16,482 nt of DNA, taken from the NCBI GenBank assembly GCA_001430745.1, contig KQ482046.1, positions 1 through 16,482 of the forward strand, written 5' to 3'. Both the position numbers and the translations under genes were made by a program. This stretch comes from Auxenochlorella pyrenoidosa. Taxonomy: Eukaryota; Chlorophyta; Trebouxiophyceae; Chlorellales; Chlorellaceae. Below, in pieces: positions 7,770 to 16,482 of the stretch; the first letter of the stretch is position 1, and every line of letters begins with the position of its first letter. The notes beneath the pieces were generated by a model. That model did no database searches. It was given only the letters and a program-made list of their open reading frames with translations, and was not told where the DNA came from.

Positions 7770-9031
7770 GCTTTCGAGCGGCAGCAGTGAGGAATCTTGG
7801 ACAATGGGCGAAAGCCTGATCCAGCTATATCGCGTGGGTGATGAAGACTGTGTTGGTTGTAAAACCCTTTACTTCTTGAGAGATTATGACAAACAAGGAG
7901 AAAAAAGTCCCGGCCAATTTCGTGCCAGCAGCCGCGGTAATACGAGAGGGGCAAGCGTTATTCGGAATGATTGGGCGTAAAGCGCACGTAGGCTGTTTAG
8001 AAAATCAAAAACAAAAAACTCAAAGTTGTGCTTTGACACTTGTTTTCTGATTCCTAAACTTGAGTGAGTAAGAGGAGAATGGAATTCCTGGCGTAGAGGT
8101 AAAATTTGTTGATATCAGGAGGAACATCAAAAGCGAAGGCAATTCTCTGGTACTCTACTGACGTTGAGGTGCGACAGCGTGGGGATCAAAAGGGATTAGA
8201 TACCCCTGTAGTCCACGCCGTCAACGATGACCTTTCTATGAATAGTAAAGCTTTTATCGTACATCTGGTCACAAAAACGTGTTTTTTTGCAAGTTTTTGT
8301 TCTCTTTTTGTGCAAAAGTTTTATCGTTTGTATTAGCTAACGCGTTAAAAGGTCCGCCTGAGGAGTACGGTCGCAAGACTAAAACTCAAAGGAATAGACG
8401 GGGGCTCACACAAGTGGTGGAACATGTGGTTTAATTCGAAACAACGCGCAAAACCTTACCAGTCCTTGACATAGTCTTTTTACAATCTCTCTCTATCTAG
8501 AGATAATCTCTTCACCATTTTGAAGGGAGTAAAGATTACAGGTGTTGCATGGCTGTCGTCAGTTCGTGTTGTGAAATGTTGGATTAATTTCCTTAACGAA
8601 CGAAACCCCTCTTTTCATTCAAAACATGAAGAATGTTTCTGTTTTAAATGGAAAGACAGCTGGTGATAGACTAGAGGAAGGGAGGGATCACGTCAAGTCC
8701 TCATGACCCTTATGGGCTGGGCTACACACGTGTTACAATGGTGAGGACAAAGAGGAGCAATGATGAGAGTCGGAGCAAATCTCAAAAAACTCACCCCAGT
8801 TCAGATTGTTCTCTGCAACTCGAGAACATGAAGCCGGAATCACTAGTAATCGTGGATCAGCACGCCACGGTGAATCTGTACCTGAGCCTTGTACTCCCCG
8901 CCCGTCACACACTGCGAGTTGATAGTGTAGGAAGTCTTTTCTAAAAAGAGAAAAATCTTGTTCGATCTTGAGAGGTTGAAAAATGGATTTTTCTCCTTTT
9001 AGTGAGCCGAATATAAGATTAGTGAGTGGTG

Positions 9032-9074
<43 letters not shown>

Positions 9075-9077
9075 TAT
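7400..9077 (+). rRNA. rrnS: Mitochondrial small-subunit (16S-like) ribosomal RNA
   Basis: Complete bacterial-type SSU rRNA, about 1,678 bases. Universal blocks appear in order: GAGTTTGATCCTGGCTCAG (from 7408), GTGCCAGCAGCCGCGGTAA of the 530 loop (7922-7940), ATTAGATACCCCTGTAGTCC (8195-8214), AAACTCAAAGGAATAGACGG before the 920 region (8382-8401), GTGGTTTAATTCGA (near 8426), TACACACGTGTTACAATGG (8722-8740), CCCCGCCCGTCACAC (8896-8910) and AGTCGTAACAAGGTAGCCGT (about 9036-9055). The last helix has the GGAA tetraloop in GTAGGGGAACCTGC. The 5' end is set by aligning GAGTTTGATC to its usual offset; the 3' end is placed after CTGGATTAT. Length is gained in several AT-rich variable loops (around 7600, 8000, 8270 and 8480). 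No intron and no break is seen. The 3' tail lacks CCTCC, so there is no anti-Shine-Dalgarno. Frames on either strand through this region are by-products of rRNA sequence. Confidence 0.97.
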
Positions 9078-9126
9078 GGTGATAGCTTTCGAGAGCACTT
9101 GTTGGGTTCAAAGCCTAATATCACTA
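9078..9126 (+). ncRNA. tRNA-like t-element abutting the SSU rRNA 3' end
   Basis: A 49-base tRNA-like fold. The 5' acceptor-like strand GGTGATA (9078-9084) pairs with TATCACT (9119-9125), seven pairs including one G-U at the end, followed by A as a discriminator-like base. A small hairpin GCTT-TCGA-GAGC (9085-9096) sits in the D-arm position. A T-arm has stem TTGGG/CCTAA (9102-9106 and 9114-9118, one G-U) and the 7-base loop TTCAAAG, close to the TTCRANY consensus. There is no anticodon arm, so it cannot be a decoding tRNA. Its first base immediately follows the predicted SSU 3' end, the position where RNase P would cut a tRNA 5' leader. I infer a processing signal like the t-elements of plant mitochondria. 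A degenerate tRNA pseudogene is the alternative. Confidence 0.5.
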
Positions 9127-9170
9127 AATAACACAGAGTAATGTCGAATTTCTAATTTTTTTCATTCGGA

Positions 9171-9194
9171 GTCCTTTCTTTGAAAAGAAAGGAC
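9171..9194. repeat. Family B hairpin
   Basis: A perfect inverted repeat with arms GTCCTTTCTTT and AAAGAAAGGAC around the centre. One A shorter in the loop than the copy at 4957-4979. About 45 bases after the t-element. Confidence 0.85.
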
Positions 9195-9239
9195 CAAATT
9201 GAAAAAATTCTAATTTTTTTAATTTTTGACTTTGATTGG

Positions 9240-9263
9240 TCCTTTTTCGTCAACGAAAAAGGA
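9240..9263. repeat. Family A palindrome
   Basis: Arms TCCTTTTTCGT and ACGAAAAAGGA around CA, followed by a degenerate half-copy (to about 9295). The centre differs from the copies at 789-812 and 3917-3940. Confidence 0.85.
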
Positions 9264-9902
9264 ATTCGTCTACGAAAATTCGTTTAGGAAAAAGGATAGC
9301 CTGCAAACTTTTTTTATGAAAAGAAACAAATTTTTTATTCAATTTACAGTTTAAAAACAAGACTTTAAATAAACATTGGATTCCCAGTAATATTTCAAGG
9401 CTTTTCTCAAAATACGAAATGAGAAAACAAACAAAAAAATAATGAGAACTGATGATACTTGTGAAAAATTGAAATTTTTCAATGATTATTTATCATTCAT
9501 AAAGTGTCACCGCGTCTTTAAACTTTTTTTAAAGAATTTTTTATTTGTATTTAAAGTTATCTATTCTCTGCGTTTCTTTGTAAATACGGTAAAATTTAAA
9601 CAATAAGGCTTCTCAAGAAAAAAAAGAATTCAAAAACCGATGCTTGTTTTATATATATTTAGTACTTAGGGAGAAAATTTAAAAATATTTCTTAATTTAG
9701 AACATACAATGTCAAAAAACCTCAAAAATTGAAAACTCTTTTATTTTCAATTTTAATTAACAACACGAGACCTCTGTCACTCAAAAAGTGACCGGATTTT
9801 TATAATTTTCACTTTTGGGATAAAATGCTTTAAAAAGCATGCTTTGGGAAATTATCACTTAAAAACAAAGCAAGGAGATAAATTTTTAAATCAAGAAAAT
9901 AA

Positions 9903-10031
9903 TGGGAATTTTTGAGCACTCTTATATCCAAACTAGCACCTTCTAAAATAGGAAAAGAACTACAACAAAAACAACGAAAAGGACTCGATTTATATGAATC
10001 ACTAAAACATTTAAAAAAAACAGAAAAATGA
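9903..10031 (+). other. Short open frame without ATG, unidentified
   Basis: An open frame after a TAA at about 9900 encodes about 42 residues to TGA at 10029-10031. It begins WEFLSTLISKLAPSKIGKEL and continues as a lysine- and glutamine-rich amphipathic stretch. A TTG at 9912 is the only plausible start. An ATG at 9902 is in another frame that stops after 14 codons. The frame immediately before it (to TGA near 9917) overlaps it, so the region looks like one coding stretch broken by frameshifts, or a chance arrangement. It is not clearly TatA or any other family I know. Confidence 0.2.
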
Positions 10032-10038
10032 GTACTAA

Positions 10039-10284
10039 ATGAGTAGTGAAATGTTGACACATGCTTTTTCTTATTTAAAAGAATTTTGCATAAATTCCCT
10101 CTTTCTCACTCTTTTTCTAATTTTTATTCATTGCGTTGCCTTTTCATTTTTTAAATTTCGAGAAATTCTAGATTTACTTTTTGGTGTTTTTGAGAGTTTA
10201 GTAACCGGACAGCCAGAAAAGCCCAGGCAAACGGAAAAACAACTAAATTATGAAAAAATTTTCTCTTATTTAGTACTATACTAG
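10039..10284 (+). CDS. Unidentified 81-residue protein with one membrane segment
   Basis: ATG at 10039 to a stop at 10282-10284, 81 residues. Residues about 17-40 (CINSLFLTLFLIFIHCVAFS) form a strongly hydrophobic segment preceded by SYLKEF and followed by FKFREILDLLFGVFESL. A charged polar part (QPEKPRQTEKQ) and a short hydrophobic end follow. The pattern of LKEF, a helix, then FREILDLL faintly resembles the N-terminus of the Sec-independent translocase TatC (mttB). However, TatC has about 250 residues and six membrane helices, and none of the rest is found downstream. It may be a TatC remnant, another small inner-membrane protein, or a lineage-specific ORF. It is the last plus-strand frame before the converging cox1. 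Confidence 0.4.
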   Translation: MSSEMLTHAFSYLKEFCINSLFLTLFLIFIHCVAFSFFKFREILDLLFGVFESLVTGQPEKPRQTEKQLNYEKIFSYLVLY

Positions 10285-10664
10285 TTGAAAAATAAAAAAA
10301 AACTGTCCTACAAAACTAAAGAGGAGCCATGATAAAATCAGAAAAAACAAAATCACGTAAATCACGAGAACAAGAACCAACGACCCCAAAGTGAGTTTCT
10401 TGGAAAATCTAGAAACCTTAGAGAAAGAATTCTTTATAAAATTATAAAATCTATTTTTTTGATAATTACGAATTTTTAAAGCTCTAAGTCGAAAAAATAA
10501 AAAATGCTTTTTTTTATGAAATAAAAGAAAGTAATAAAATGCTTCCTTAAAAAAAAGGGATATTTCTTTTTTTAGTGAAATTTTCCCCCATTTTATTTAG
10601 AAAATGGAGGAATACTTTACTCTAAATTTCTTTAGAGTGACACACTTGGTGTCACCTAGCCAAT
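10285..10664. other. Convergent spacer between plus-strand and minus-strand gene blocks
   Basis: The tails of orf81 (plus) and cox1 (minus) meet here. A 21-codon plus-strand frame (10329-10394, MIKSEKTKSRKSREQEPTTP then K) starts after AAAGAGGAGCC. It is too short and lysine-rich to call. The rest is AT-rich up to the hairpin group at 10585-10655. Confidence 0.5.
10585..10655. terminator. Three consecutive hairpins at the cox1 3' end
   Basis: Immediately beyond the cox1 stop (cox1 runs leftward and ends at 10665) are three stems: CCATTTT/AAAATGG (within 10585-10610), ACTCTAAA/TTTAGAGT (10619-10638) and GTGACAC/GTGTCAC (10637-10655, loop ACTTG). They are candidates for the 3' end or stabiliser of the cox1 mRNA. 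They are also symmetric for the opposing plus-strand transcript. Bacterial-style termination is not established for mitochondria, so 'processing or stability element' is the safer reading. Confidence 0.45.
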
Positions 10665-12257
<1,593 letters not shown>

Positions 12258-12760
12258 TTAACCGATCTTTTTTGAGTCTCACAAAAGAGAACTACATTTT
12301 ACCACAAGAACCTTTTTTATTTGCGTCCTAAATTCTTGAAATTTAGAAAGCAACGCCTGTTTCCAAGTTTACATTGGAGCTAAAAAGGTGAGCAGAGTGA
12401 AAGACTCTCTTCTTTAGATATCAAATCTTTTCTTTATGGCGATCGTTGAAAGAAATCAAGAGACACCCGAAAGGATATTGCTTTCCAGTCATAGAAAGAG
12501 TGCCTACATCAACAATGCTTTCATCAAAGTGATGTACTGGAAATCCTTTCATTTGTTTATGATTTTAAAAACTGGCTTAATATCAAAAATTTTCATTTTT
12601 CTTTCCCATTTTTGTTAACCAAATTGGCAAGAAGAGCCAGTTTCAAACAGTCTGGCGTGCCCAAACCAGAGATGTTTTTTACATAAATAATCCAGGTTGA
12701 AAAAAAGATCCCTGTGAATTGTAAAGTCAATAATTACTTGTCAAAAATGAATTCTGTCTT

Positions 12761-12844
12761 TTCCATTTTTGTACACAAAAATGGAAATGTCCTTTCTTTG
12801 AAAAAGAAAAGAAACCTGTCCCATTTTTGTGCACAAAAAGAGGA
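12761..12844. repeat. Palindrome cluster C-B-C
   Basis: A family C palindrome (12761-12786, arms TTCCATTTTTGT and ACAAAAATGGAA, centre AC), then a family B copy (12790-12812), then a second family C copy (12819-12844, centre GTGCAC, right arm diverged). The order resembles the cluster at 768-885. Confidence 0.8.
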
Positions 12845-13465
12845 ATCTTCGTTTTTTTGAAAAAAAAAACATTCAAGAAAAGAGAATTCATCTTCATTCT
12901 ACAAAAAAACTTTTTTTTTAGATAAAAGTTACATTTTTTCTCTATATAAAAAACACATGTTGTCTCTTTTTTTACTTGAAGTTCTTAAAAGTAGTTTACA
13001 TAAAGTCTAAATCACTCATAGTTTTACTGCTGACTTTGTGATAACTTTGTCATTTGAGAATTGAGAGTATCAATTAACGAATTTACCTCATCTTATGTGT
13101 GTTTGACATAACTTTTTCCATTATTTAGAAATATAAATCGATTTATTTGTCTAGATCTACCAATTCCTTTTTTTCCTGTACCGCCAATTATTTGGAAAAA
13201 TTGTTTCCGCTTTTTCTGAGAATGGAATTGCAAAAGAATTTTTTTCCTTTATTTCTTATTAAAGAGGGCGTTTTTGTCAATAAATTGCCGTATGAGACTT
13301 TTCAGACTGCCTTTTTTTTAGTTGTTTAGAAATTTAACAAATTTCTTCTTCAAAATGATTCTTGTTTTGAATACAATCTTGAATAAAATAAAATGACTAA
13401 TTTTTTGTTGATTATTGACAAAATTTTAACATTAATGATAAAAAAAATATCTTTTTATTCTAGTT

Positions 13466-13486
13466 CCAGTTTTGTTCCAAAACTGG
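13466..13486. repeat. Family C-like hairpin, diverged arms
   Basis: Perfect 9-bp stem CCAGTTTTG / CAAAACTGG around TTC. Compared with family C (CCATTTTTG / CAAAAATGG), one position of each arm differs in a pairing-preserving way. Confidence 0.7.
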
Positions 13487-13635
13487 GATCGATTTTGTTG
13501 AAGCGAAGAAATTTTTAGAAAAAATAAGAAAATATAAAATTACTCGTTTTTTTCTAAAAAAGTACCTTGACTGGCTTTTCTATAGAAAAAATCTATTTGA
13601 GGTTTTTCTTTCTAAACGAATAATTCACCACTGGT

Positions 13636-13771
13636 GTCTTTCTTTTTCAAAGAAAGGACGTCTTTTTTTGTTTTCAAAAAAAGAATAAAATTAAAATTTT
13701 TTCAATTTTTGATACGTCTTTCCTTTCTTTTTCAAAGAAAGGACAGCCCCATTCTTGTTTCAAAAATGGGA
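13636..13771. repeat. Palindrome cluster B-B-C
   Basis: Two family B hairpins (13636-13659 and 13721-13743) with arms CTTTCTTT and AAAGAAAG around TTC, the reverse orientation of the copies left of 13,000. A family C copy at about 13747-13771 has one arm base changed (CCCCATTCTTG with CAAAAATGGGA). Confidence 0.8.
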
Positions 13772-13857
13772 AAGAAGACTTTAAATTTTTGAATTTTTTA
13801 GCAAAAACAGAGAAAACAACGTTTTTTTACCTCTATTTTTTGTAAGTTTGAAATCAT

Positions 13858-13902
13858 TTCTCTTTCTTCTCCAACTCCACTAGAGTTGGAGAAGAAAGAG
13901 AA
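13858..13902. terminator. 20-bp perfect hairpin downstream of nad4
   Basis: Arms of 20 bases, 13858-13877 and 13883-13902, pair perfectly around the 5-base loop CACTA. It is the strongest stem seen in the window, about 93 bases past the nad4 stop on the strand nad4 is read from. It is a good candidate for an mRNA 3'-end or stability hairpin. The function is inferred from position. Confidence 0.55.
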
Positions 13903-13905
13903 TAA

Positions 13906-13938
13906 GTTTTTTCTTGAGTTAGAAATTCAAGAAAAAAC
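13906..13938. repeat. TTCTTGA hairpin (family D), nad4 side
   Basis: Arms GTTTTTTCTTGA (13906-13917) and TCAAGAAAAAAC (13927-13938) around GTTAGAAAT. A nearly identical sequence lies at 15798-15822, beyond the nad5 stop. Both therefore sit just 3' of a minus-strand complex I gene. Confidence 0.7.
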
Positions 13939-13994
13939 GCTTGGAAATCCAAATAAATTATTGTAAAAATGAAATTTTTGTATGAAATATTTAT

Positions 13995-15482
13995 TTACAT
14001 ACCGTGTGAAATAAGGTTGCTTACAGAGCAATGCATAGCATCTAAAAAAGGTTCTGGATAAACACCCATCCAAATTATAGAAATCACAAATGGTGCGAGC
14101 ATCCAAAATTCACGACGTGTTACATCACTCCATTCATTTATAAAATGAGGTTTTATCACACCGTATACTAAGCGATTACACAACCAAAGAGCGTAAGCAG
14201 CTCCTAACACCATTCCTGTAGCTGCTAACATGGCGACAAAACTATTGTTTTGATAAGTTCCTGTTAAAACTAAGAATTCACCAATAAAACTACTTGTTCC
14301 AGGTAAACTAATATTAGCCATAGTAAAAAACACAAAAAGAAATGCAAAAATTGGCATTGTTCGTCCACACCCAGCATAATAACGTAATAAACGAGTTTTA
14401 TGTCGATCATATAAGATTCCTATACATAGGAATAACGCTGGAGAAACTAAACCATGACTTAACATTAATAAAAGACTTCCTTCAATTCCCTGAGTGTTTA
14501 AACTAAAAAGACCTAATGTCACAAAATTCATATGTGCTACGGACGAATATGCAATAATTTTTTTGAGATCAATTTGCCTTAATGTTGTTAAACTTGTATA
14601 AATAATTGCCAAAACACTTAAAGTATAAATTAAAGGAGTAAAATAAAAAGTAGCAAATGGGAAAAGAGGAATAGAAAATCTTAAAAAACCGTATGTTCCA
14701 AGTTTTAAAAGAATTCCAGCTAAAATCACAGATCCTGCAGTAGGCGCTTCCACATGGGCTTCGGGTAACCAGATATGAACGGGAACCATAGGAACTTTGA
14801 CTGCAAAACTTGCAAAAAAAGCAAACCATAAAAAAAGTTGACGTGTTTCACTAAAATGAGAACAGTAAAGAATTTCTAAATCGGTTGTTCCTGTTTGAAA
14901 ATAAATAAGTAAAATGGCTAACAACATAAAAACAGATCCTAAGAGTGTATAAAGAAAAAATTGATATGCTGCTCGAATTTTCCTTTCGCGCGATCCCCAG
15001 ACACCTATAATCACAAACATGGGAATAAGAACACTTTCAAAAAACACATAAAAAAGAAGCAAATCTAGAACAGAAAAAACTGCAATCATTAAACTTTCTA
15101 AAACTAAGAAAGCTACGCAATATTCTTTCACGTAACTTTGAATACTGGTCCAACTCACAAGTATACAAATAGGAATCAAAAAAGTTGTTAAAATAATGAA
15201 AAAAAGAGAAATCCCGTCAACACCAAAAAGAAAATTTAATGATGAAAATGAATAGCCGTTAGTGACTTCATGACCAAAACTGGAATGAGTTAATGTTTCA
15301 AAAAACTGAAAACGTGCTGTACTGCTATCAAATTCGATCCAAAGGAGGAGAGAAATTAAAAAAGTAAGGAGTGAGGTATTTAATGCGATCCTTCTTATTA
15401 ATTGAATTTTCCAGTTAGGAACAAATAATAAAATCAAAACTCCTAAAAGAGGAAGGAATAAAATTGTAGAAATTAGTGACAT
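13995..15482 (-). CDS. nad4: NADH dehydrogenase subunit 4
   Basis: Antiporter-like membrane subunit of complex I, a proton-pumping module. It has 495 residues, the usual length. ATG is at 15480-15482, with MSLISTILFLPLLGVLILLF as the first helix. Conserved signatures: LLLFYVFFESVLIPMF with the channel glutamate E149, the lysine K229 in FAVKVPMVPVHIWLPEAHVE followed by APTAGSVILAGILLKLGTYG with K260, and a later YSSVAHMNF. About fourteen membrane helices fit. The frame is uninterrupted, with no intron. It lies between nad5 (right, 527-base spacer) and cox1 (left) on the same strand, which may be one transcript. Two strong hairpins follow its stop. Confidence 0.98.
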   Translation of the reverse strand: MSLISTILFLPLLGVLILLFVPNWKIQLIRRIALNTSLLTFLISLLLWIEFDSSTARFQFFETLTHSSFGHEVTNGYSFSSLNFLFGVDGISLFFIILTTFLIPICILVSWTSIQSYVKEYCVAFLVLESLMIAVFSVLDLLLFYVFFESVLIPMFVIIGVWGSRERKIRAAYQFFLYTLLGSVFMLLAILLIYFQTGTTDLEILYCSHFSETRQLFLWFAFFASFAVKVPMVPVHIWLPEAHVEAPTAGSVILAGILLKLGTYGFLRFSIPLFPFATFYFTPLIYTLSVLAIIYTSLTTLRQIDLKKIIAYSSVAHMNFVTLGLFSLNTQGIEGSLLLMLSHGLVSPALFLCIGILYDRHKTRLLRYYAGCGRTMPIFAFLFVFFTMANISLPGTSSFIGEFLVLTGTYQNNSFVAMLAATGMVLGAAYALWLCNRLVYGVIKPHFINEWSDVTRREFWMLAPFVISIIWMGVYPEPFLDAMHCSVSNLISHGM

Positions 15483-15746
15483 AGTTGTTAAAAAATTATA
15501 GAGTAAATTCCAATTTTTTTCCTACTTAGATCCAATTCGTTGTTTCTCAATTCTGAAAGAATTGGGGCCTAAGTGAGGCTAAAATTGGAATGAAAAAAGA
15601 CAGAGACTTGTTCAAAAAAGAGTAATTTTTGAAAACAAAATTGTTTGCCTTTCCTCATGAGCACCGCAGGTATCATATGAAATGATTAGAACAGAAGTTT
15701 TTGACACTCAACAAGGTAAAAAAAAGATGATTACACATTTCATTTT

Positions 15747-15793
15747 GGTCACTTTTACTTTTTTTTTTTTTTTTAAAGCAAGCAAAAGTGACC
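15747..15793. repeat. GGTCACTTTT hairpin with long T-run loop
   Basis: Arms GGTCACTTTT (15747-15756) and AAAAGTGACC (15784-15793) flank a loop dominated by about 17 consecutive T. The smaller hairpin at 9776-9792 shares the GTCACT/AGTGAC core. Confidence 0.7.
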
Positions 15794-15797
15794 GAAA

Positions 15798-15822
15798 TTT
15801 CTTGAATTAGAAATTCAAGAAA
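15798..15822. repeat. TTCTTGA hairpin (family D), nad5 side
   Basis: Arms TTTCTTGAA (15798-15806) and TTCAAGAAA (15814-15822) around TTAGAAA. It is nearly identical to 13906-13938 over about 26 bases, including the trailing AAAAAC. Confidence 0.7.
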
Positions 15823-15893
15823 AAACAATAGAAAAAAAATTGAAATTGTTTGCGTTTACTTTCATGAAACAAAGAAAAACCAATCGTAAACTT

Positions 15894-15916
15894 TTCTTTC
15901 TTTTTCAAAGAAAGGA
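15894..15916. repeat. Family B hairpin, reverse orientation
   Basis: Arms CTTTCTTT (15896-15903) and AAAGAAAG (15907-15914) around TTC, the same orientation as the copies at 13636 and 13721. Confidence 0.75.
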
Positions 15917-16009
15917 CATTCCGATTTCTCTTTTTTTTGAAAAAAAACATTTTTCTACGCCCTTGGCCAAAAACATTGGACAAAAATTTTAAGCTTAAAA
16001 AACGTCTCT

Positions 16010-16482
16010 TTAAGATTTTTTTACAGAATGATAGTTATAAAGAAGAAAACTCAGCAAATAGATGAAATAAAATCTGTTATCCAAAAGAATTTCTAAAAAC
16101 TCCCATAAACTAATCACTGTGATGAGAGTAACAATTCCTAATAACATAACTACAGCATAATGATAAATTAATCCGCTTTGTAAACGACTAATGTATTGTG
16201 CCATATTCATAAAACTATATGCGATTCCCGAAGGACCTAAGAGTTCAAAACTTCCTTTATCTAAAGTTTTAAACGAAATCTTATAACCAAATTTTAGCGC
16301 ATTTTCTGACAGAAAATCATTATACACTTTATCGAAAAACCAACGTTTATTAAAGAAAGTGTAAAATTGATTTCCTAATTTTGTAAGTTTTATACGATAA
16401 CTTGTAAAAACATGAGAAACATTAAAGACGAAAGCTAGTACGGCACCTACAAAAGTAGAAATTAAAGGTAAAAATTTTTGTG
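16010..16482 (-). CDS. nad5: NADH dehydrogenase subunit 5, C-terminal part (5' end outside window)
   Basis: Largest antiporter-like subunit of complex I; its C-terminal part includes the long lateral helix. The minus-strand frame is open from the window edge to the stop at 16010-16012, about 156 residues, so most of the 650-700-residue protein lies beyond the right edge. Diagnostic sequence: LPLISTFVGAVLAF near the edge, then NKRWFFDKVYNDF, ALKFGYKISFKTLDKGSFEL with LGPSGIAYSF following, and RLQSGLIYHYAVVMLLGIV, matching the conserved Nad5 C-terminus. A GTG at 16325-16327 lies within conserved sequence and is not the start. It is the first of the minus-strand series nad5-nad4-cox1. Confidence 0.96.
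   Translation of the reverse strand, partial: QKFLPLISTFVGAVLAFVFNVSHVFTSYRIKLTKLGNQFYTFFNKRWFFDKVYNDFLSENALKFGYKISFKTLDKGSFELLGPSGIAYSFMNMAQYISRLQSGLIYHYAVVMLLGIVTLITVISLWEFLEILLDNRFYFIYLLSFLLYNYHSVKKS

Larger units (their letters stand above)
9127..10038. other. Spacer after the SSU rRNA
   Basis: About 0.9 kb, AT-rich. Holds a family B hairpin (9171-9194) and a family A palindrome (9240-9263), a 6-bp hairpin GTCACT/AGTGAC at 9776-9792, and two overlapping open frames without clear starts from about 9820 to 10,031 (described separately). I looked for a 5S rRNA because it often lies near the SSU in green mitochondria, but saw no convincing match. Confidence 0.55.
15483..16009. other. Spacer between nad5 and nad4
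   Basis: About 527 bases without a recognisable gene. It includes an imperfect inverted repeat around CCAATTC/GAATTGG near 15531-15566, a long T run at 15758-15774 inside a GGTCACTTTT/AAAAGTGACC stem (15747-15793), the family D hairpin (15798-15822), a family B hairpin (15894-15916) and the motif AACATTGGACAAAAATTTTA (15972-15991). No tRNA was seen. Confidence 0.6.

Noticed and set aside
9078..9126. Functional tRNA or tmRNA reading of the tRNA-like element
   Set aside because: There is no anticodon arm and only 49 bases, so no decoding tRNA. No tag frame or pseudoknot region, and the order is not the permuted tmRNA layout.
9127..9830. 5S rRNA gene next to the SSU
   Set aside because: I searched by eye for the conserved 5S core and saw only weak fragments. 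A covariance search (Rfam 5S and mtPerm-5S models) would decide.
12436..13329. Two 60-codon plus-strand open frames in the nad4-cox1 spacer
   Set aside because: No similarity seen, opposite strand to the flanking genes, one lacks an ATG.
14569..14829. 86-codon frame within nad4
   Set aside because: It is another frame of the strongly supported nad4 coding sequence.

Overview
The window is a piece of a mitochondrial genome, most likely from a green alga. It is AT-rich. It encodes respiratory-chain subunits (the end of nad2, cox1, nad4, the end of nad5), a set of organelle-retained ribosomal proteins (rps10, rps3, rpl16, rps19 and a probable rpl10) and a complete bacterial-like small-subunit rRNA. 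Tryptophan is read from TGG, and no in-frame TGA is needed, so the standard code fits. The N-terminus of Rps3 and the retained ribosomal protein set resemble green algal and plant mitochondria. The exact lineage cannot be fixed by reading alone.

Layout: bases 1 to about 10,400 carry plus-strand genes in the order nad2 (3' part), rps10, rps3, rpl16, rps19, rpl10, SSU rRNA, then a short unidentified membrane ORF with two doubtful small ORFs beside it. From about 10,660 to the right end the genes are on the minus strand: nad5 (3' part), nad4, cox1. The two blocks converge at 10,285-10,664. No introns and no complete tRNA genes were recognised. The ribosomal genes are remnants of the bacterial S10 operon, but they are spread out, and rps19 lies after rpl16 instead of before rps3.

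Spacers are long (up to about 1.8 kb) and are built largely from short palindromes of a few recurring families: (A) arm TCCTTTTTCG, (B) arm CCTTTCTTT, (C) arm TCCCATTTTTG, plus a TTCTTGAA/TTCAAGAA hairpin near the 3' ends of nad4 and nad5. Copies of family A differ at paired positions in a compensating way, which suggests the fold is maintained.

The most interesting single observation is a 49-base tRNA-like fold (9078-9126) abutting the predicted 3' end of the SSU rRNA. It has a 7-bp acceptor-like stem, one small hairpin and a T-arm with a 7-base loop, but no anticodon arm. It looks like a 't-element', a tRNA mimic that could direct RNase P or RNase Z cleavage to release the rRNA end. The genes work together in oxidative phosphorylation (complex I: nad2, nad4, nad5; complex IV: cox1) and in the mitochondrial ribosome.
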